Shown here in pieces: positions 1 to 14,040 of a DNA stretch of 64,000 nt. The position numbers and the translations under genes were made by a program. The stretch is taken from NCBI RefSeq assembly GCF_001522545.3, contig NC_031770.1, positions 23,358,296 to 23,422,295 on the forward strand. Reading direction: 5' to 3'. The notes under the pieces are model-generated. The model was given only the letters and a program-made list of their open reading frames with translations, was not told the DNA's origin and did no database searches. The DNA comes from Parus major (lineage: Eukaryota; Chordata; Aves; Passeriformes; Paridae). Position 1 is the first letter of the stretch. Each line of letters begins with the position of its first letter.

Positions 1-3000
1 ATCAGGTTTCCCAATGACAGTGTGTTGGCTTGTGTATAAAGTGAGTGATAAGAAACTGGATTGATGGGGAATCAACAAGTGCTTTGTTCCTGTGAAATTT
101 CTAACTTCAGCCTTGAGGGCTTTTGCACTGGTAACAAGTATGGAAAAGCCTGAGATTAAGTTATAGAAAGTATTTATTTTTTTTTCTTCTTTTTGTTGGG
201 CTATGCATGCTCATTCTCGCTTTATTTAAACGAGCTTAGGGCTTTATACTAACAGTAGAGTATTTCAGGTGAGGGTTTTGGGTATAACTTAATTTTTTTA
301 AAAATAAGTATCCTAGTGTGATATATTTTTCTACAGAACTTTTCTACCTTTAATTGTGATTTGTTTTGCACACCTCTAATTGCCCATTTCTTGCCAGAGC
401 TAAAAATTAATTCCTAATTCAGCAGTAAAGAACTAGCATTTCCTTTTAACATATGGCTGCTGATAGGCAGCTTAATCACATTTTTTAAAAAAGCTTGTCT
501 GGTGTCAGTAGGAAAGACATCTTTTTTTCTTCTTTTTCTAATTAGCCTTTTATAATTAAAGCTAAGGCAATGACATGTCCCTTAGGAAGAGTGTAGCTAT
601 CAAACTGGATATGGGCTGGAATTTATCTCAGACAATACTCATCAGGATAGAAATTTTCATTTTGACCAAGAGAATTATTTATCTGCAAACAAATCTTCAG
701 TTGGCATGCTTCTAGATTAAATATTTACCTCCAGTGATACTTGGCATTGAAATTGGTATTTATAAACAGGGGAAGAAACAAACAAGCTCGAACATCCCAG
801 TATTTTTAAGCTTGATTTCTTTCAGACTCTTGATTTGTATGCATTTGTCTTTAATGTTTAAGACATAGAGAGAGTTTGTTTAGGGTGTTTTTACAGTGTT
901 TTCCAGTTGCTGGAGATATTGATGGCAGAAGTTGGGTTGTAACAGTGGCTCTGCAGGGTTTCTCAGAGGGTGACACTGGGTCTGCCTTAGGCTTGGTGCC
1001 AAGGGGCTGTCACTGTGCTGTGGAGGGCACCTCGACTGGCAGTGCCTGTGCCACCTGCCTCGTTGGCAGGCAGTGACAGTGGCTGGCACATTCTGCTATT
1101 CCTGCTGCCTTGCTTCCCTGCACAGGTGCTGGTGCAAAATTATTTAATTTGAATTAGTGTCTGACATAAGGGACTGTGCTGTGAGTATTTGGGTGTTAAA
1201 AGAGCCTTTCTCTTTCTAGTGCCTGCAGTGCTATGTGTACACAACATAAAATGGTACATACTGTAAATGTCGGGATAGGTTTTCATCTCATGCTATTTAG
1301 AAGGCCAGTACCTTGCCTCAATTGAAGTCTCGTTTTTTGACTTTGTAGTTACCTTCTAACACAGTAGTATCATTTTTGGGTAACATTTTTTCTGTTTTGC
1401 CAGTTCAGATCTCTAGCTGGGTCCTAACAGTTCTAGGAATACTTATTAGTCATCAGAAGGGAGTTGAGGAGATAGTAGTGACTTGTGCAGGGTAATCGTT
1501 ACCGTTTTTTAGCAGTTGCAGGAAGTAATTACAAGTTGAAGTAGTTGCAAGCCACACTTGCAAGTTGCTGAAGTATCAAAATTGGTGAAATGTCAGAGGT
1601 GGAGTTGACGCAGCAAACTTGTCATTAAAGGTCAGCTAGAAAGGTTCAGACTGCACACACTTTCTCAGCACCAAGTCTTTGCTGTCAAATGATGAACCCT
1701 ACCTCATACCCCTGCTTCTCACAGAGAAGTAAGTTCAGCCAGAAAGAGGTGGCATTGGAAACTTCCCTCTTGCAGCAGACTTCTTCAGCCTGCTCCTTCT
1801 GCATGGAGCCAGAGCAGCTTTGAGAGCAGAACTTACAAAGAAATACAGAAAAAGTGCTGGACATGCAGCTCCTGCCCTATGAGCAGGAAAGAAGGAATAA
1901 CCAGATATGACAGATGAGTCACAGTTCTTTATTGCATGATGAGAAGATGTCTTTATGCATCATAAAATCAGGATTTAGGTGATAGGTCTTCTTGCTTTGC
2001 TCTTCTCTTCCAGCACCTTTTCTGTTCTTTGTATGTTCTAAAAATGCATGCATTTGTTGGAGTTTGCCCTTGTTTGCCTGTGAAGCTCTTCAGAAGCATT
2101 TAAAACCATGGTAATACCCACAATCTAATTTCTGATCCCTATGAAATGCATTAAAGGGAGCGTTCACTTCCATGAGAACCTGGTTTGGGCTGACACTTCA
2201 GGTTTTTGCATGATTTGACTTATTCGGTAAATAAATGTCACACAATGTCTTGAGCGTTAAGATATTTTTGAGGTTGCTTTTCTTAGATGATAGAGGTGAA
2301 AAAATCAGAGCTGCAAGTGTCACCCTGAGTGATTTGCACTGGTATGGTGCAGTTTCTGTGCTGGGGTTAGGTTGGGTGCATGGTGGCAAAGTGGCCCTGA
2401 AGGGTGTTGGGCAGGGGTTTGGCAGGAGCTGGCCAGTGGGGCTGATCCAACTGAAAACTAATTGGGGGTGGAGAAAGTTTTGTGTCAGGTAGCCACCAAA
2501 AATTGTGTCCTGCAGCAGATACTGGGACAGAAAAAGCAGCATGAGCCTTCAAGGAAAATCACTCCTCTTAGCAGCAGCCCACAGTTTGACTGGCTTAAAA
2601 ACAAATTAAACCATGCCCAAGACAGTAGTACTACAGACTGAATCAATACTAAAATTAGAACAATTTGTTGCTTCGACTTTTGATTTGATCTTAATGTAAA
2701 GAAACATACTCTGTCTCCCAGTGTTTCTTCTTGCTTTCACCTTCAGAGTCTTGAATGATTATTTATGGACAACATTGAACTGAAGAAAACATCTAATGGA
2801 TTTCACTGAAGAAATCTTTGAATTGCCAATCTTTACAATATTCTATACTTTTTTTTGCAATCAAGGAAACCTTTAGGCACGTAATGATATGAAAAACTGC
2901 TGAGAAGAAAAACATTTTGACAAACTTTTTTTCTTTAAAGGATGCAGTTCAAACTTTTTAAAATACCACTCTGTCTGTACTATAAATAATTAACTGGACA

Positions 3001-6000
3001 TTTTGTTCAGTGGAGGCAGAGCTGTGCTCCTGGCCCTGCTGTGGCAGGGTCACTTGTCTCTTCCAGCTTTCTGGGAGGTCTCCCCCAGGTGTACACAGTG
3101 CATGACCATTCTTGCAGCCTGCGAAGACATGAGAATTCTTTGCTGGCTGCAAGAATGGTCACACCTAGTTTAGAGCATGGGCTTGTGCAGGAGTTGCAGA
3201 GGGCCAAAGGAAGGTGGAAGCTTGGAGCATGTTGACACAGTAGGTTCGTAAATGTGGATTAGTAGGTTAAACAAGCTGGCATTCAGTCTTGAGTAAGAGC
3301 AGTGTGCTTGAGTAGTTACTGCATGGTAGTTCTCTTCTGGGCTCACTCCCTGCTGGTTTATGTGGGCATATTCCAGGTTGCAGCCCAAAAAATATATTTT
3401 GTTAAAAATAAAATAAATGTTGTTAAATAAGATTATTGAAAAGGTTAGAAGATGCTGAAAAGTTATAAATAATCTTGTTCCTGTTGATGTTATTCTGTTG
3501 TGGTGGGAGGAATATTTTTCATGCATGAAGGATCCTGTTATTTTGGTTAGCAGTATTAAGCAGAAATAGTATCCTCCTGGATGGTTCTTTTATATGTATA
3601 AATAGCTGAATTAGCATAGCTAATGCTTAGTAAGTGTATGTGGAATTAATCAGTCCTAAAACATAAGCATTAGTGGAATAAACTAGATAATTCAGTGGTT
3701 TAAGATAATTGCTGCTTTCAGAGTAACTATTATCCTTTTGGCTTTAGATTGTTCTCCCCACAGTTATCGAACAACTACAAATCTCCAGGGTTTAAAATAA
3801 GAGAATAAAGTTGAATTGCAGCCACTGGAGACCTACAATATGTAGCTTTTTTCCAGAATGCTTTTCACTTGATGATTTGGAATATATTAGTAAAAATCTA
3901 TAAATTTTATTTCTGTGGGTTCAGGCAGGCCTAACCTAGCATTGCTGTTCCTGATCTGTTATGAAAAGCTGGAAGTGTTACCCAGTGATAACTACAGAAG
4001 AGCTTTGACATAGGTCTGCAAGGGACTGAAAGCTGATGTGGTAGTGGTGGGTTGAATGGCAATTCAGAGGCACTCTCGTTGCATTGGTGCTTGTGTGATT
4101 TTGTAGAAAAACATCACTGCTTTTTTTTTGAAACTGTGTCTTTAGCAAATAAAAATTTCTCTTTCTGAGGTGGCTTTGATTGTTATCAGTTCTTGATTAA
4201 CTAATGCCTTAGTTTTGAGGAAGAAGGAAGTAAATGGGAAAAAATGCAACTTGTAATTTGTGACACTGCTGTTAGTCCCAACTATATTCAAGTCTTGTTT
4301 TTCAAGTATTTGTAGCACTTGTAGTATTTATAATACTAGACACATATATCCATGATCAGTCACTATTGCTATTTGCAGGGCTACATTTGTTACCTAAAAA
4401 CCATTGCTTTGTAGTGAATAGTGGGAAGAGAAACATGAAGATTTTTTTATGCTTCAGAGACCCCATCTTTAGGAAGATCAGATAAGTAATCTGTTTATGA
4501 TATAAAATGTGATGTATTTAAGCAAGTTTGATAGATATATCCCTTTTGAATGTACAAAATTTGGGAAACATTCCACACAGAAATGTGTTTCTCTACAGGA
4601 TCCTTTGAGGAGAAAGGGAAAAGTATCCTTATGGAAAGGCAATTTTCCCCTGTAAGGAAATTCCATGCACACATGCATGTGATTTATCAACAGTGATCGT
4701 GATAGTTCAATTTTGTGTAGGACTTCTACATAAAATACCTTCAAGGTGAAATTTTAGAAGGTCTTAGCCTGCCTGTGTCAACCGAAGTGTTCTGTTCAAT
4801 GATTGATTTTTCTCTTGAAAGCTGTAGTATCATGTAAGACTGTTTCAGAGTGCTTGTGTTTGCTTTGCTTCAGTTCTGAAATCTGCTTTGTGGTTCAGCC
4901 TAAATAAAGGTGAGACTTAATTCCTCCTTTTTCTGGGGAGTTTTCCATTTTGGGTATACTAGTGCCAGGATTAGCAACTGAAATTATGATTGAAACTGGT
5001 TTTATTTTTATGTATTCATTTCTGCAGAAGTGGCCTAACTGCAGCTTTATAAAAGAGATGTGCAGTCACACATACGGATGTCTATCTTGCTGTTCAAGAG
5101 TTCTTCCTTGTCGTGAATTAAATCTGTTTCATTTCACAATTACATCATTTGTTTATAGAGCATTTGTGGGAATTTGTTGATAGTGTCCTTGCTAAGGAGA
5201 GTGCAGCAACACTTGGTGACAGATCTGCAGTCTGAATTGTTTAAAAGACTATCTTTGCAAAAGGACAAACGTTAATGTTTCTACAGCTCATGAGAAGCAG
5301 CTTGTTGCAGGACAGTGAGTCTCCTGTCAGGCAGCAGTAGCCACAGCAGCAGGAAAGGTGTGAGCAATGCTTTCCACCCACACCTTGTTTGCAGCTGTTA
5401 CTTCACCAGGGCTATTTAACTGCTAACATAACAAAATAAAAAAGAGCTTAACTAAATAACTAGTCGGTTTATTTGTATTTATACTCAGTCCCCTTTTTGA
5501 GGGTGGCTGTTGACTTTCACCAGCACAGATACTTCTTATTACTCTCTGGCTTGTGTTGTCCCTGACACACAATGTGTAGATATTTCTCAGTAGCTCCTCC
5601 TGTGTAGTAACTTAATTGGAGATTGTGACTAATGTACTTGTGCATACCAAGTTCAAGGTTGGCTGTGTGGGAGCCATGTGCTTTATCCTTGAAATCAAGC
5701 AGACAGCTTAGTTGTGTCTATAGTGTGACTGGTCTTTATGGAGATGGGTTGGTTCTTTTCTGTACAAGAAACCCCCAACCAAACCAAACTGCTGTGGATT
5801 TGGTTCCACCTGGGGCAAATGCAAGCTGTTGTAGAAATGTTTCCCTAATACCAAAGCTACAAGCAGCTGCAGAAGCTATGGAAGCTTCTTGGTGGAGGTA
5901 AAAAAACGCAGGATTTTGACTGATGCTGTTGCAAGTGTTGAATTGGATCAAGTTTGTGATTAGAGAGCTTTAGTCTCACATTCCTAAGAAACAGTAGACT

Positions 6001-7744
6001 TCTAAAAATATCAAAATCAGGCCTTGTGTCTGTTCTTGCTTACAAGACACAGGAGAGGTTGAATGGCTGTGAGATGGTATCCCCTGCAGCAGGGAGGGTA
6101 ACATTTGTGTGACAGAGCTGGGAAAAGAGGTGCCTTCTGCAGGAGATGCTTCCCAGTGGGATGGATAAAGCATGATGGCCTTACAAGCACAACTGGCTGC
6201 TCCTGCCCTGCTGCGGCAGAGCTGTGGGTGAATGGTCAGGAGAGAAAAACTAGCTAATGAATACTCTCAGCAGGCTTGTCTCTTAGAGGCTGTTTTTTTC
6301 AAGGGAGGGAGTGGATTGTCATCCTTAGGTTTTGGATTAGAAGATTCAAGGAAGGACAGTAACTTTTCAAGGTCACTTTAGCTTGTCGGAGTTGAAGTTC
6401 AAAGCTGGTGTTTTAGTGAATGGGCTCTGTTATGGAGAGGTAATAAATCAGTGGCCACATAGGGCTGTGAGTAAGTGGAAGGAATTCCTGTACCTGAAAT
6501 ACCAGAAAACTAAGATAAGGCAGCAAGTTGGGGAGTCTATTTCAAAACAGGTTTTCCCTTTATCTGAAATTGCCGTGTCCTGTGACTTGGCATGATAAGA
6601 GGCTTGAAATAGCGCTGTGTACACCAGTGCTGGTGCCTCCCCCTGCTCTGGTGTAAGCATGTTTCTGCTGAGCAAAAAATGCTCAGATCCTGATTTTTCC
6701 AGCAGTGCTAAAAGGGAAAGCTTTCCCTGCAGAGTAGATGAGTGTTTTGGGAGAAGGAGGTCTGTATTTCATTGGGAAAGGAAATTAATACTACAGGCCA
6801 GAATTCTATTTTTCTTGATGGAGTTTTGCATAGTGGCACTTAGGATAGATTGGCTTAGAATAGCACAGAATGAGATCAAAGAAATGGTTTGTACAGTGGT
6901 GTTTTTGATGTTATAAATTAGATATTTATGAGTCCTGGGGGAAAGAAATGCACAGCACAATGAAGCAGCCAGTACAAAAACTTTCAGAAATGTTCCAACA
7001 CTTTTATTTACAGGGATAATGTCTATCATGATTTCTAGATAACAGCAACTAGAGATTATTCATTTGTGTGCCATGATTTGAGATGAGTAGAATTTTGTAA
7101 GTAAACATTGCATGGTACAAAATGAAATGTATCCATAAAAGAAGAGGTTGTTTTGCTTTGCCTGATGTTATCTCACTTAATGATTTCAGTGCTTTTCTGC
7201 TTTGCTGCTGAAGTGTTACTCTAGAATTGATGAGAATATAGCAATCTTAGAGTAGAACTTCTTTCCTCTGGGGCAAAAATGTACTTGTTCAAAGCATACC
7301 ACAGACAAAAACCCGACTAAGTTAGTTGCCCAAATAAGCAATAAATATTTAAGATATTGGAAGATTTCCATAAATGTCAGATTGAAAGTATGTTGGTACT
7401 ACTGAATTGAAATGCTTTGCAGCAGAGGAGATGCACTGCCATTAATGGGGAATGTTGGACTTTGCATGTGTTGTTGCAATCTAAAGATTGAATGTTTCGC
7501 AAACTTGGATTTTATTCATGTGTTACTAGGAAAGTATATGTTTTGGAAATAGAGCTTGGATAACCAGAGGTAAGCTGTATGAATTGGGGCTTAAATTCAG
7601 GAAAAAAAAAATAATTCTAATTATACATACACTTCTTTGAGCAAGAATTAGCACCATCACTCTGGCAAGAGCAGTTAAAAAATTAAGTGGTTCTGGGTAG
7701 AGGGATGGGTGCTGATAGAGATGGAGAATCTGAGATTACTGTGA

Positions 7745-7791
7745 TTCTTTTTTTTCCCCTCTTCTTCCCTCCTTCCTCTCTCTCCCTTTCC
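7745..7791 (+). repeat. Polypyrimidine tract, 47 nt
   Basis: Every base in this stretch is C or T, starting with a T-rich part and then mixed CCT/CTT units. It is low-complexity sequence. Pure homopurine-homopyrimidine tracts of this length can adopt triplex (H-DNA) structure, but nothing here shows that this one does. It is far from any exon, so a role as an acceptor polypyrimidine tract is unlikely. Confidence 0.8.
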
Positions 7792-10700
7792 ATTTACAAG
7801 CCTCCACACCAACTTCCTTGCCTGCCACATAACTGCTGGTATCCGTGCAAATGAGTTTGCACAGTACTCCAGGGAAACCACTGTTTCAGATGGTCCCATG
7901 TTTCTCCATGAACTCTGTGCATTCGCTGGACTTTGTGTTGTTTTGGATAGCAGTACTTTTGTCTGAGCCTGACTGTGGTTATCGTTCATTCTGTTGAGCA
8001 GGTCAATGGCAATTAATGCTGCCATCTTTTTTTAGATTTGTGCATTAAAGACATAGAGTGTTCTAAATGGGAAGTCAGACTGAACTTAAAAGTCAGAGTT
8101 AGGGCTGTCCTTCAAGAGTGTGTTGAAATCATACAGGCAGTAAGATTCAGCTTTTAATTACTTGGTCATAGTCTCCTCCAAGTTAGAATTCAGAAAAGGA
8201 GATTCTTCCCATAAAAGCAGTTGGTTGGTATTTTGAGTTACCTTTATTTTCTTTACATGTCTCTCTCTTATTTTTATGGGAAAGCTCTTAATCTTGCATC
8301 TTGAAAAATTGCATGCATTTAAACACTGACCTTGCTGCAGCACTTAGGGTAGTTCATTGGTAGCCCACAAGTGTTAATTAACCTTTAGGCAATGTGGGTT
8401 CATGAATTTAATTTCATTTAACAGAGGAAGAGTGAAGTTAAAAAGAGATTAAGGTCAAAAGCATCTGCTAATTGCTTAATTTTCTAATTAAGCAGTTGCC
8501 TAATTTGAAACTAGAAAGGCTTGATTGTCAAAGTGCATAGGGAGAACTGCCCTGTACATGTCAAAAGCCTGATTGCTTCTGGTGGGTTTACCTGTGAGAG
8601 CTCAGCACTATTCCACACTGATGTCTGGTGTTTGGAGCTAGGCACAGCATGTAGGCTCCTCTGCAGTGAGGCTTTGGGAGCATGGGAGAAATGCTTTCCT
8701 ACTCTGGGTGTCCTGCCTGCTGGGGCCACTGGGGAGCCCCAGGCAGTGGCTGGCTTTGTCTCTCTGCTGCAGAACGAAAGCCTGTTGAGCTTCTCCATAG
8801 GTGGCTTGGGTGCTGTCTGCTTTTGGTGCAGGGAGGTGAGAGGTGGCTGAGCCCTCGGTGAAGAGGAAGACTTCAGGGGTGTGGTCACCCTTCAGCATAT
8901 GAAAAGTTGTTTTCTTAGAAAATGTTAGCTAGATCAGTTTAGGCATTAAGGAGGATGGGGATTAACCTACATTGTTTCATGTTCACTTCATTTGTTACTT
9001 TTAAATTAGCATTTTAGCATGGAAATGTTCTAACACTTCTAGCACAGTATGAAATATTTCAAGTGAAGGAATACTAATCTGCGTGTGCTAAAGTATTAAT
9101 GCATGTGTAACTTACAGTAGAGCAGTGTATTGCAGCTGTGTCTGGTTGCTGTGTGAATTTCCAAGCCTCTATGTCAGAAAAGATGCTCCCTGCCCCTCTT
9201 CTTATTGTGACGTGAAAATGGGGTGGTGCCAAATATTGATAAGAGCTTGGGGTGGCTGGGATAGCTGCTAAGCCATACATGGGGGATCCCAAGTAGGTGC
9301 CCATAGCCACCACGAATTCTGTCTATGGAGTGTAAAGGTCACTGATTTGTAGCAGAAATATTATTTTGGAAGGGTATGGGCTTGTCTTGCATGTTGAGGG
9401 CCAAGCATTGAAAAGTAGTATCAGGAAGAATGTCAGGAGCATCAGTAGCCAAGGAATATTAGGGGAAGAAGAGTACTTAAAAATCACAAGGCTTTTTAAG
9501 CAGTGGGTGGGGAAAAACCCATGAATGGTCTTACTTTTGAGATGCATCTCAGTGGAGGTGGAGCTGATAGGAAGTACGAAGCTGGGGAAGGGTATGAGGC
9601 AGTGCCTGCATAATCTGCCTCTTCAAGTAATCAAATGGTTACCAGTGTCAAATCTGAGAAGTGTCTGTAAGCATTTGTGCTGTTACTGCAGTCTATCTAT
9701 CAAACCTAGTATCAGCAAATATGAAATATAAAAATTTTGTGCCCAGTAAGCTATACAGTTACTGGAAACTTAGGCAAGCAGAACACTCATGTTAATCAAA
9801 TATGGCATGGGTGGGGCTGTGCCCTGTGAATCTCAAACTGATATATTTCTAGATTATCTGTATTAAAACTGAGTGTTTACAGCAGCAGATACAAGCTTGT
9901 TACAAAAGTATTTTTACTTTCTTTAATTTGTGGTTATTATTAGGTTATTTTTTTTGTCAGGATGTTTTTGTGTCAACTTTTAATCTTTCTCCTTCATTTG
10001 CTTTTTCATGACAGGCAAATAAAAATTTATTAATATCTGCATGTGTGCACAAATCTGTCTAGCATATACAAACAGAGCTACTAATTGTTAGGCATGAAGT
10101 AAATCATCTTATAGAATAACCCTTTCAAATAAAGTTGCTTGAAAACATGGGCCATGTTCTTTATAATGTAATGATGCAGGCTCACAGACATGAACATGCT
10201 TCAAACTGGCCATAAAGCAGTCCACAATATCGAAAGCCAGCAGCAGCTGTTGCACAGGAGATTACTCATGGGCTTCAGCTAAATCATCTCATGGATCATC
10301 TAAAGACAAATAAAATACTGCTTGCTGTGGACTTGTGATCAAAGTGGTTTGTTGAATGGTTAGTGTAGAGTAATATATCCTTTTATTATTATTATTATCT
10401 ACTTGTATGGGGTAAAATTAGATGGGTCTATGAAACATTAAAAACATCTCATGAGCTGTTCAAACTGTTCAGACCACAGTCTGGTTGATGTGATGGTCCT
10501 CGTGCAGCATCAATCCTGAGCAAATGAGTGCTGTGTGACAATGTTCTTCCTGAAAACCTGAAGAAATGTCTTAGAAGTCTAAGAAGGAGACAAATATAAG
10601 GTTTAGCCAGTTTGGAAATGTTAGTATACTGCACTGTCTACAGTCAGTGGCTTACCTGTAGCCATCTCAGAACATCTGCATTATTATTCTAAAAAGAAAA

Positions 10701-13700
10701 TAAAGAAAGAACTAACACTTTTGTCACCAGTAACAAGTGTGAGATCAAGAAGTGCATTGGTTTGAATTTGGTGCAGGAAAACTGGAAGATTAGGAAAAGA
10801 ATGGACAGCTAGCACAGGAATCCAAAGATGTGTGAGGTAATTGAAAGAGTTAAAGGCCAGATATTGCGCTTTCAGGAAGGGAGAGTTGGGGGGAACTTCC
10901 CACTCCACTGCCATGTCATAAGCTCTAGGTTCTAGGATGATAAAGTATCGTTTGGGCTGTGGGAGAGCTCTTTGAATCCTCTGTGCTCATGCTGTGTGCT
11001 TTAATTCCCATTCTTGTATTCTTTCCATGACTCATGTCCTTTACAAAACTGAGATAATTTTTGCATGTGCTGGCATTCGGAGGAGATACTGTGAACAAAA
11101 GTATGGAGTCTTAATTCTACTTTTTTTTTTGTTGAAAATTATGAATTACAGATATGTAACATAGTTCTTGATCTTTGCACTTTCTTAAGCTATAAGAGAC
11201 CCTCTATAAACTACTCTTTAGATAGGTGATCTGCAGAAAACTGTAGAGAGTTTTCTTTCTCATAACATGTAGGAAAAATAAATTTGTAAGATATCTCTCT
11301 GGAAATATAAACCTCATCCAGAGTCAAAACTTTCAGTGCTCTTTAAAACAAAAATTGGAATTTATATAAATACATACTTTCCTTCACACGTGAGCAGATC
11401 ATGGTCCTCATGAGAAAAGGTTCTTTGGGGATAGTTATCTCCCGAAATTGTCAGCCAGATCTTTATTCCAGTCCCAGTAATTTCTGTTCTGTTCCTTTTC
11501 CCTAAAAAAAGACTCTTACCTCTCTGGGCAAAATATAGAGAATGCTGTGGGTTAACAGCCAGGGCTTTAGAATTACCTATGGTTGATGCGGCTATATTGG
11601 ATAAAACACCGCCCTGCGGTTTAAATTTCCATCCGTTGGAGTTTATAGAATTCGTTTTTCTGAAATGCTGTTTATGTCTAAAATTAATTCCTTACTAAGA
11701 TTTAATCAAAGCTGGGAGGAATTTACTCAGGTGACAATGGTTGGTCTGGATTTGTTGAGGGGACCCAGAATAGATGGTTCAGTAGTAAGATTTTTTATTT
11801 TTTATATTTTTTCAAATGTAGCCAGTTCAACATTTGCATAGGCAGCACATGATGAAGGGTGATGCTTTTCAAATGCTGGTACCCTCAAATGCCTGCTAGA
11901 TGACATATGAGATGTGTGTCTTGGAAGGTTTGTTAAGGACCATCACCCTGTCCTGGACCCCCTTTTGAAGTTCCTGGCCCAAGGCTAAGAGGCAGTTGGA
12001 ATTGCTGCCTTGTTTGATCTGCTAGGAGTGGTTTGATGCCTGTGCCTGTGAAGAGTCCTACACAGACTAACCTGTCCAGTGCTATTCATTGACTATGAGA
12101 AATGAACCCTCATTTTTAGGGTCATCCTTACATCTCATGAGTACTGAATACAACCATCCCATGTATATCTTTTCTTACTCCAAAAGCAAGGGAAGATGTT
12201 TTCCGGGCTAAAATCAAAAATCAAACTGATGAACTGTGAGAAATAACAAACATTTTATTTTGAAAGTTATAGTACTGTATGTTTAGACCTAGCATGCTTT
12301 TGCTGTCATTTGAGTGCCAGTACTCTTATCTTAAACCAGTTTTTAAGACTGAAATAACCTAGATTCACATCTCTGTGGATGTCTCCTCACTACTACAAGT
12401 GAGCACTGTAGATGGTGCTTTTCTTCCACACTGCATCTTGTTCCCAGTGTGTCCCTTAAAAGCGTAGGTCAGCAACAGCTTAGAAAATACGACCAACACA
12501 TCAGAAATGGTGATGTTTGGTTATAATAAGAATAGCCAGGGAACTTAAAAGGTATTTTTAAAATTAATCAAATTAATGACTCAATAGTCAACTGCACTTA
12601 CAAATTACTTGCTCTATTTTCTTAACTGGTTTTCCTCTTTAAATAAATTTCTCTCTGGTTTAATAAAAGAAGAGCAGCTTATGGAAGGCCTGGATAGATG
12701 CACCTCTATGTCAGCACAAGCGAAAGGACAGATGTTTAGGAGTGGGAGAAGGGGAAGGGAGGAGATGGAATTTTGCTTCCTATTAACTGACTTTGTTCTT
12801 GCATAAGAGCTGTTTCCTCTCTGAAGGGGAGGGCATGTCCTTGATGGAAGTTTTTTTTGGGTTTTTTTTTGGTATGAACTTCTTTTGAAGTAGTTCTTTA
12901 GATTATAAAATATGTTATAAATGAAAGAAGAAATCTGGAAGAGATTTTGAAAACTTCTGTGAAGAAAAGATGTAATTGTGCAGATTTGTCAGAATAATCT
13001 CATGGATTCCAGCTTTGTTTACTTTTAGTACATCTTCTTTTAAGATAATCCCTATTGAGTTACTTTTCAAGACACTGTCAGGAAGGGCATGTTGAAATTC
13101 AGTTGAATATTTGCTGTAATGGGTGAGATACATGGGTTGGGAATTACTAGTATGAATTCTCTAATAGTTGCCAGGGATACCTGGTAATATATATGGTTGT
13201 CATCACTTGAAACAGATGCTGCTTCTGTAGAATGATAAAGAACAATGAAGTGTGCTGCTGTATTCTTTGATCAACCAAATGTCTCGATTTCCCAGTGATA
13301 TCCTTGTTCTCCAGCTTCTTTCAGTCACTGTGTCTCCCGTGCCCTTTCTGCAATGCAGAGCAGCCGCTCAGGGTTTGAAACTTCCCATTGTACAACAGGG
13401 CACATTGCTTTGTCTGGTTTGAAATCAGCTGAATGGCTCAACCTTCCTGGCTTTCTCCTCATGCCCCATTTCCACAGTTGTGCCCTTTAACAAGCTGTTG
13501 GGTTGAAGCTGAGTTTGGGGTTCCTTCTGCCTCTCTGCGCTGTGCCAAGGCTTGAGCCTCCACAGTACAGCTCACAGAGGAGAGCGTTGGTCAACTCCTC
13601 TGCCGTCGCACCAGATGTGTTGAGGAGGTCAAAGCTCACCCTTACAGGGCAGGAAGATTTGCTCTCCTGTTGTTCTTTGAAATTCTAATTAGTGACATGC

Positions 13701-14020
13701 CTTTGGGAGCTGCAGCAGCCAGCTAATGCACCCCAGTTTTGGGTGCTGGGGTTCAACAGCAACAGTCAGGTCAATTAGTAGTTCATGTGAAATAAAGATG
13801 TCCAGAAATGTGCTGAGCATTTGCTTCTGTGCTCATCACAGAGACTGATCAGTAGTGGAGCCTTTTCTGGTTTGGTAATTACTCTTGTTTGGACTCTACA
13901 CAGGGAGCACAGTAATATTTGGCTTCTAAAATGATGATTTGACGTAGCTGCTTATTCCTTTTACAAGTGTTTTACAGTGATCTGCTGTATATTTATGCAG
14001 CCTGGGAACATACCCATAAT

Positions 14021-14040
14021 TTATCCATTATAATGGATAA
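14021..14040. repeat. Perfect 20-nt AT-rich palindrome
   Basis: The 20 bases read identically on both strands, with each arm TTATCCATTA or its complement and no spacer. It lies in intron 1 in AT-rich surroundings. It may be chance, a cruciform-prone site or a bound element; the sequence does not decide. Confidence 0.75.

Noticed and set aside
8473..8494. 9-bp inverted repeat with a 4-nt loop, considered as a structured RNA
   Set aside because: The stem is AT-rich and too short for a microRNA precursor or a terminator-like element.
8511..8898. Overlapping open frames of up to 125 codons on both strands, in a GC-richer patch of intron 1
   Set aside because: Both strands are open because of composition. 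There is no recognisable domain and no splice or promoter context, and the translations look like random sequence.
13931..13995. ATGATGA motif considered as box C of a C/D snoRNA
   Set aside because: No CTGA box D or terminal stem at a suitable distance. The same motif at 1936 and 63081 also lacks partners.
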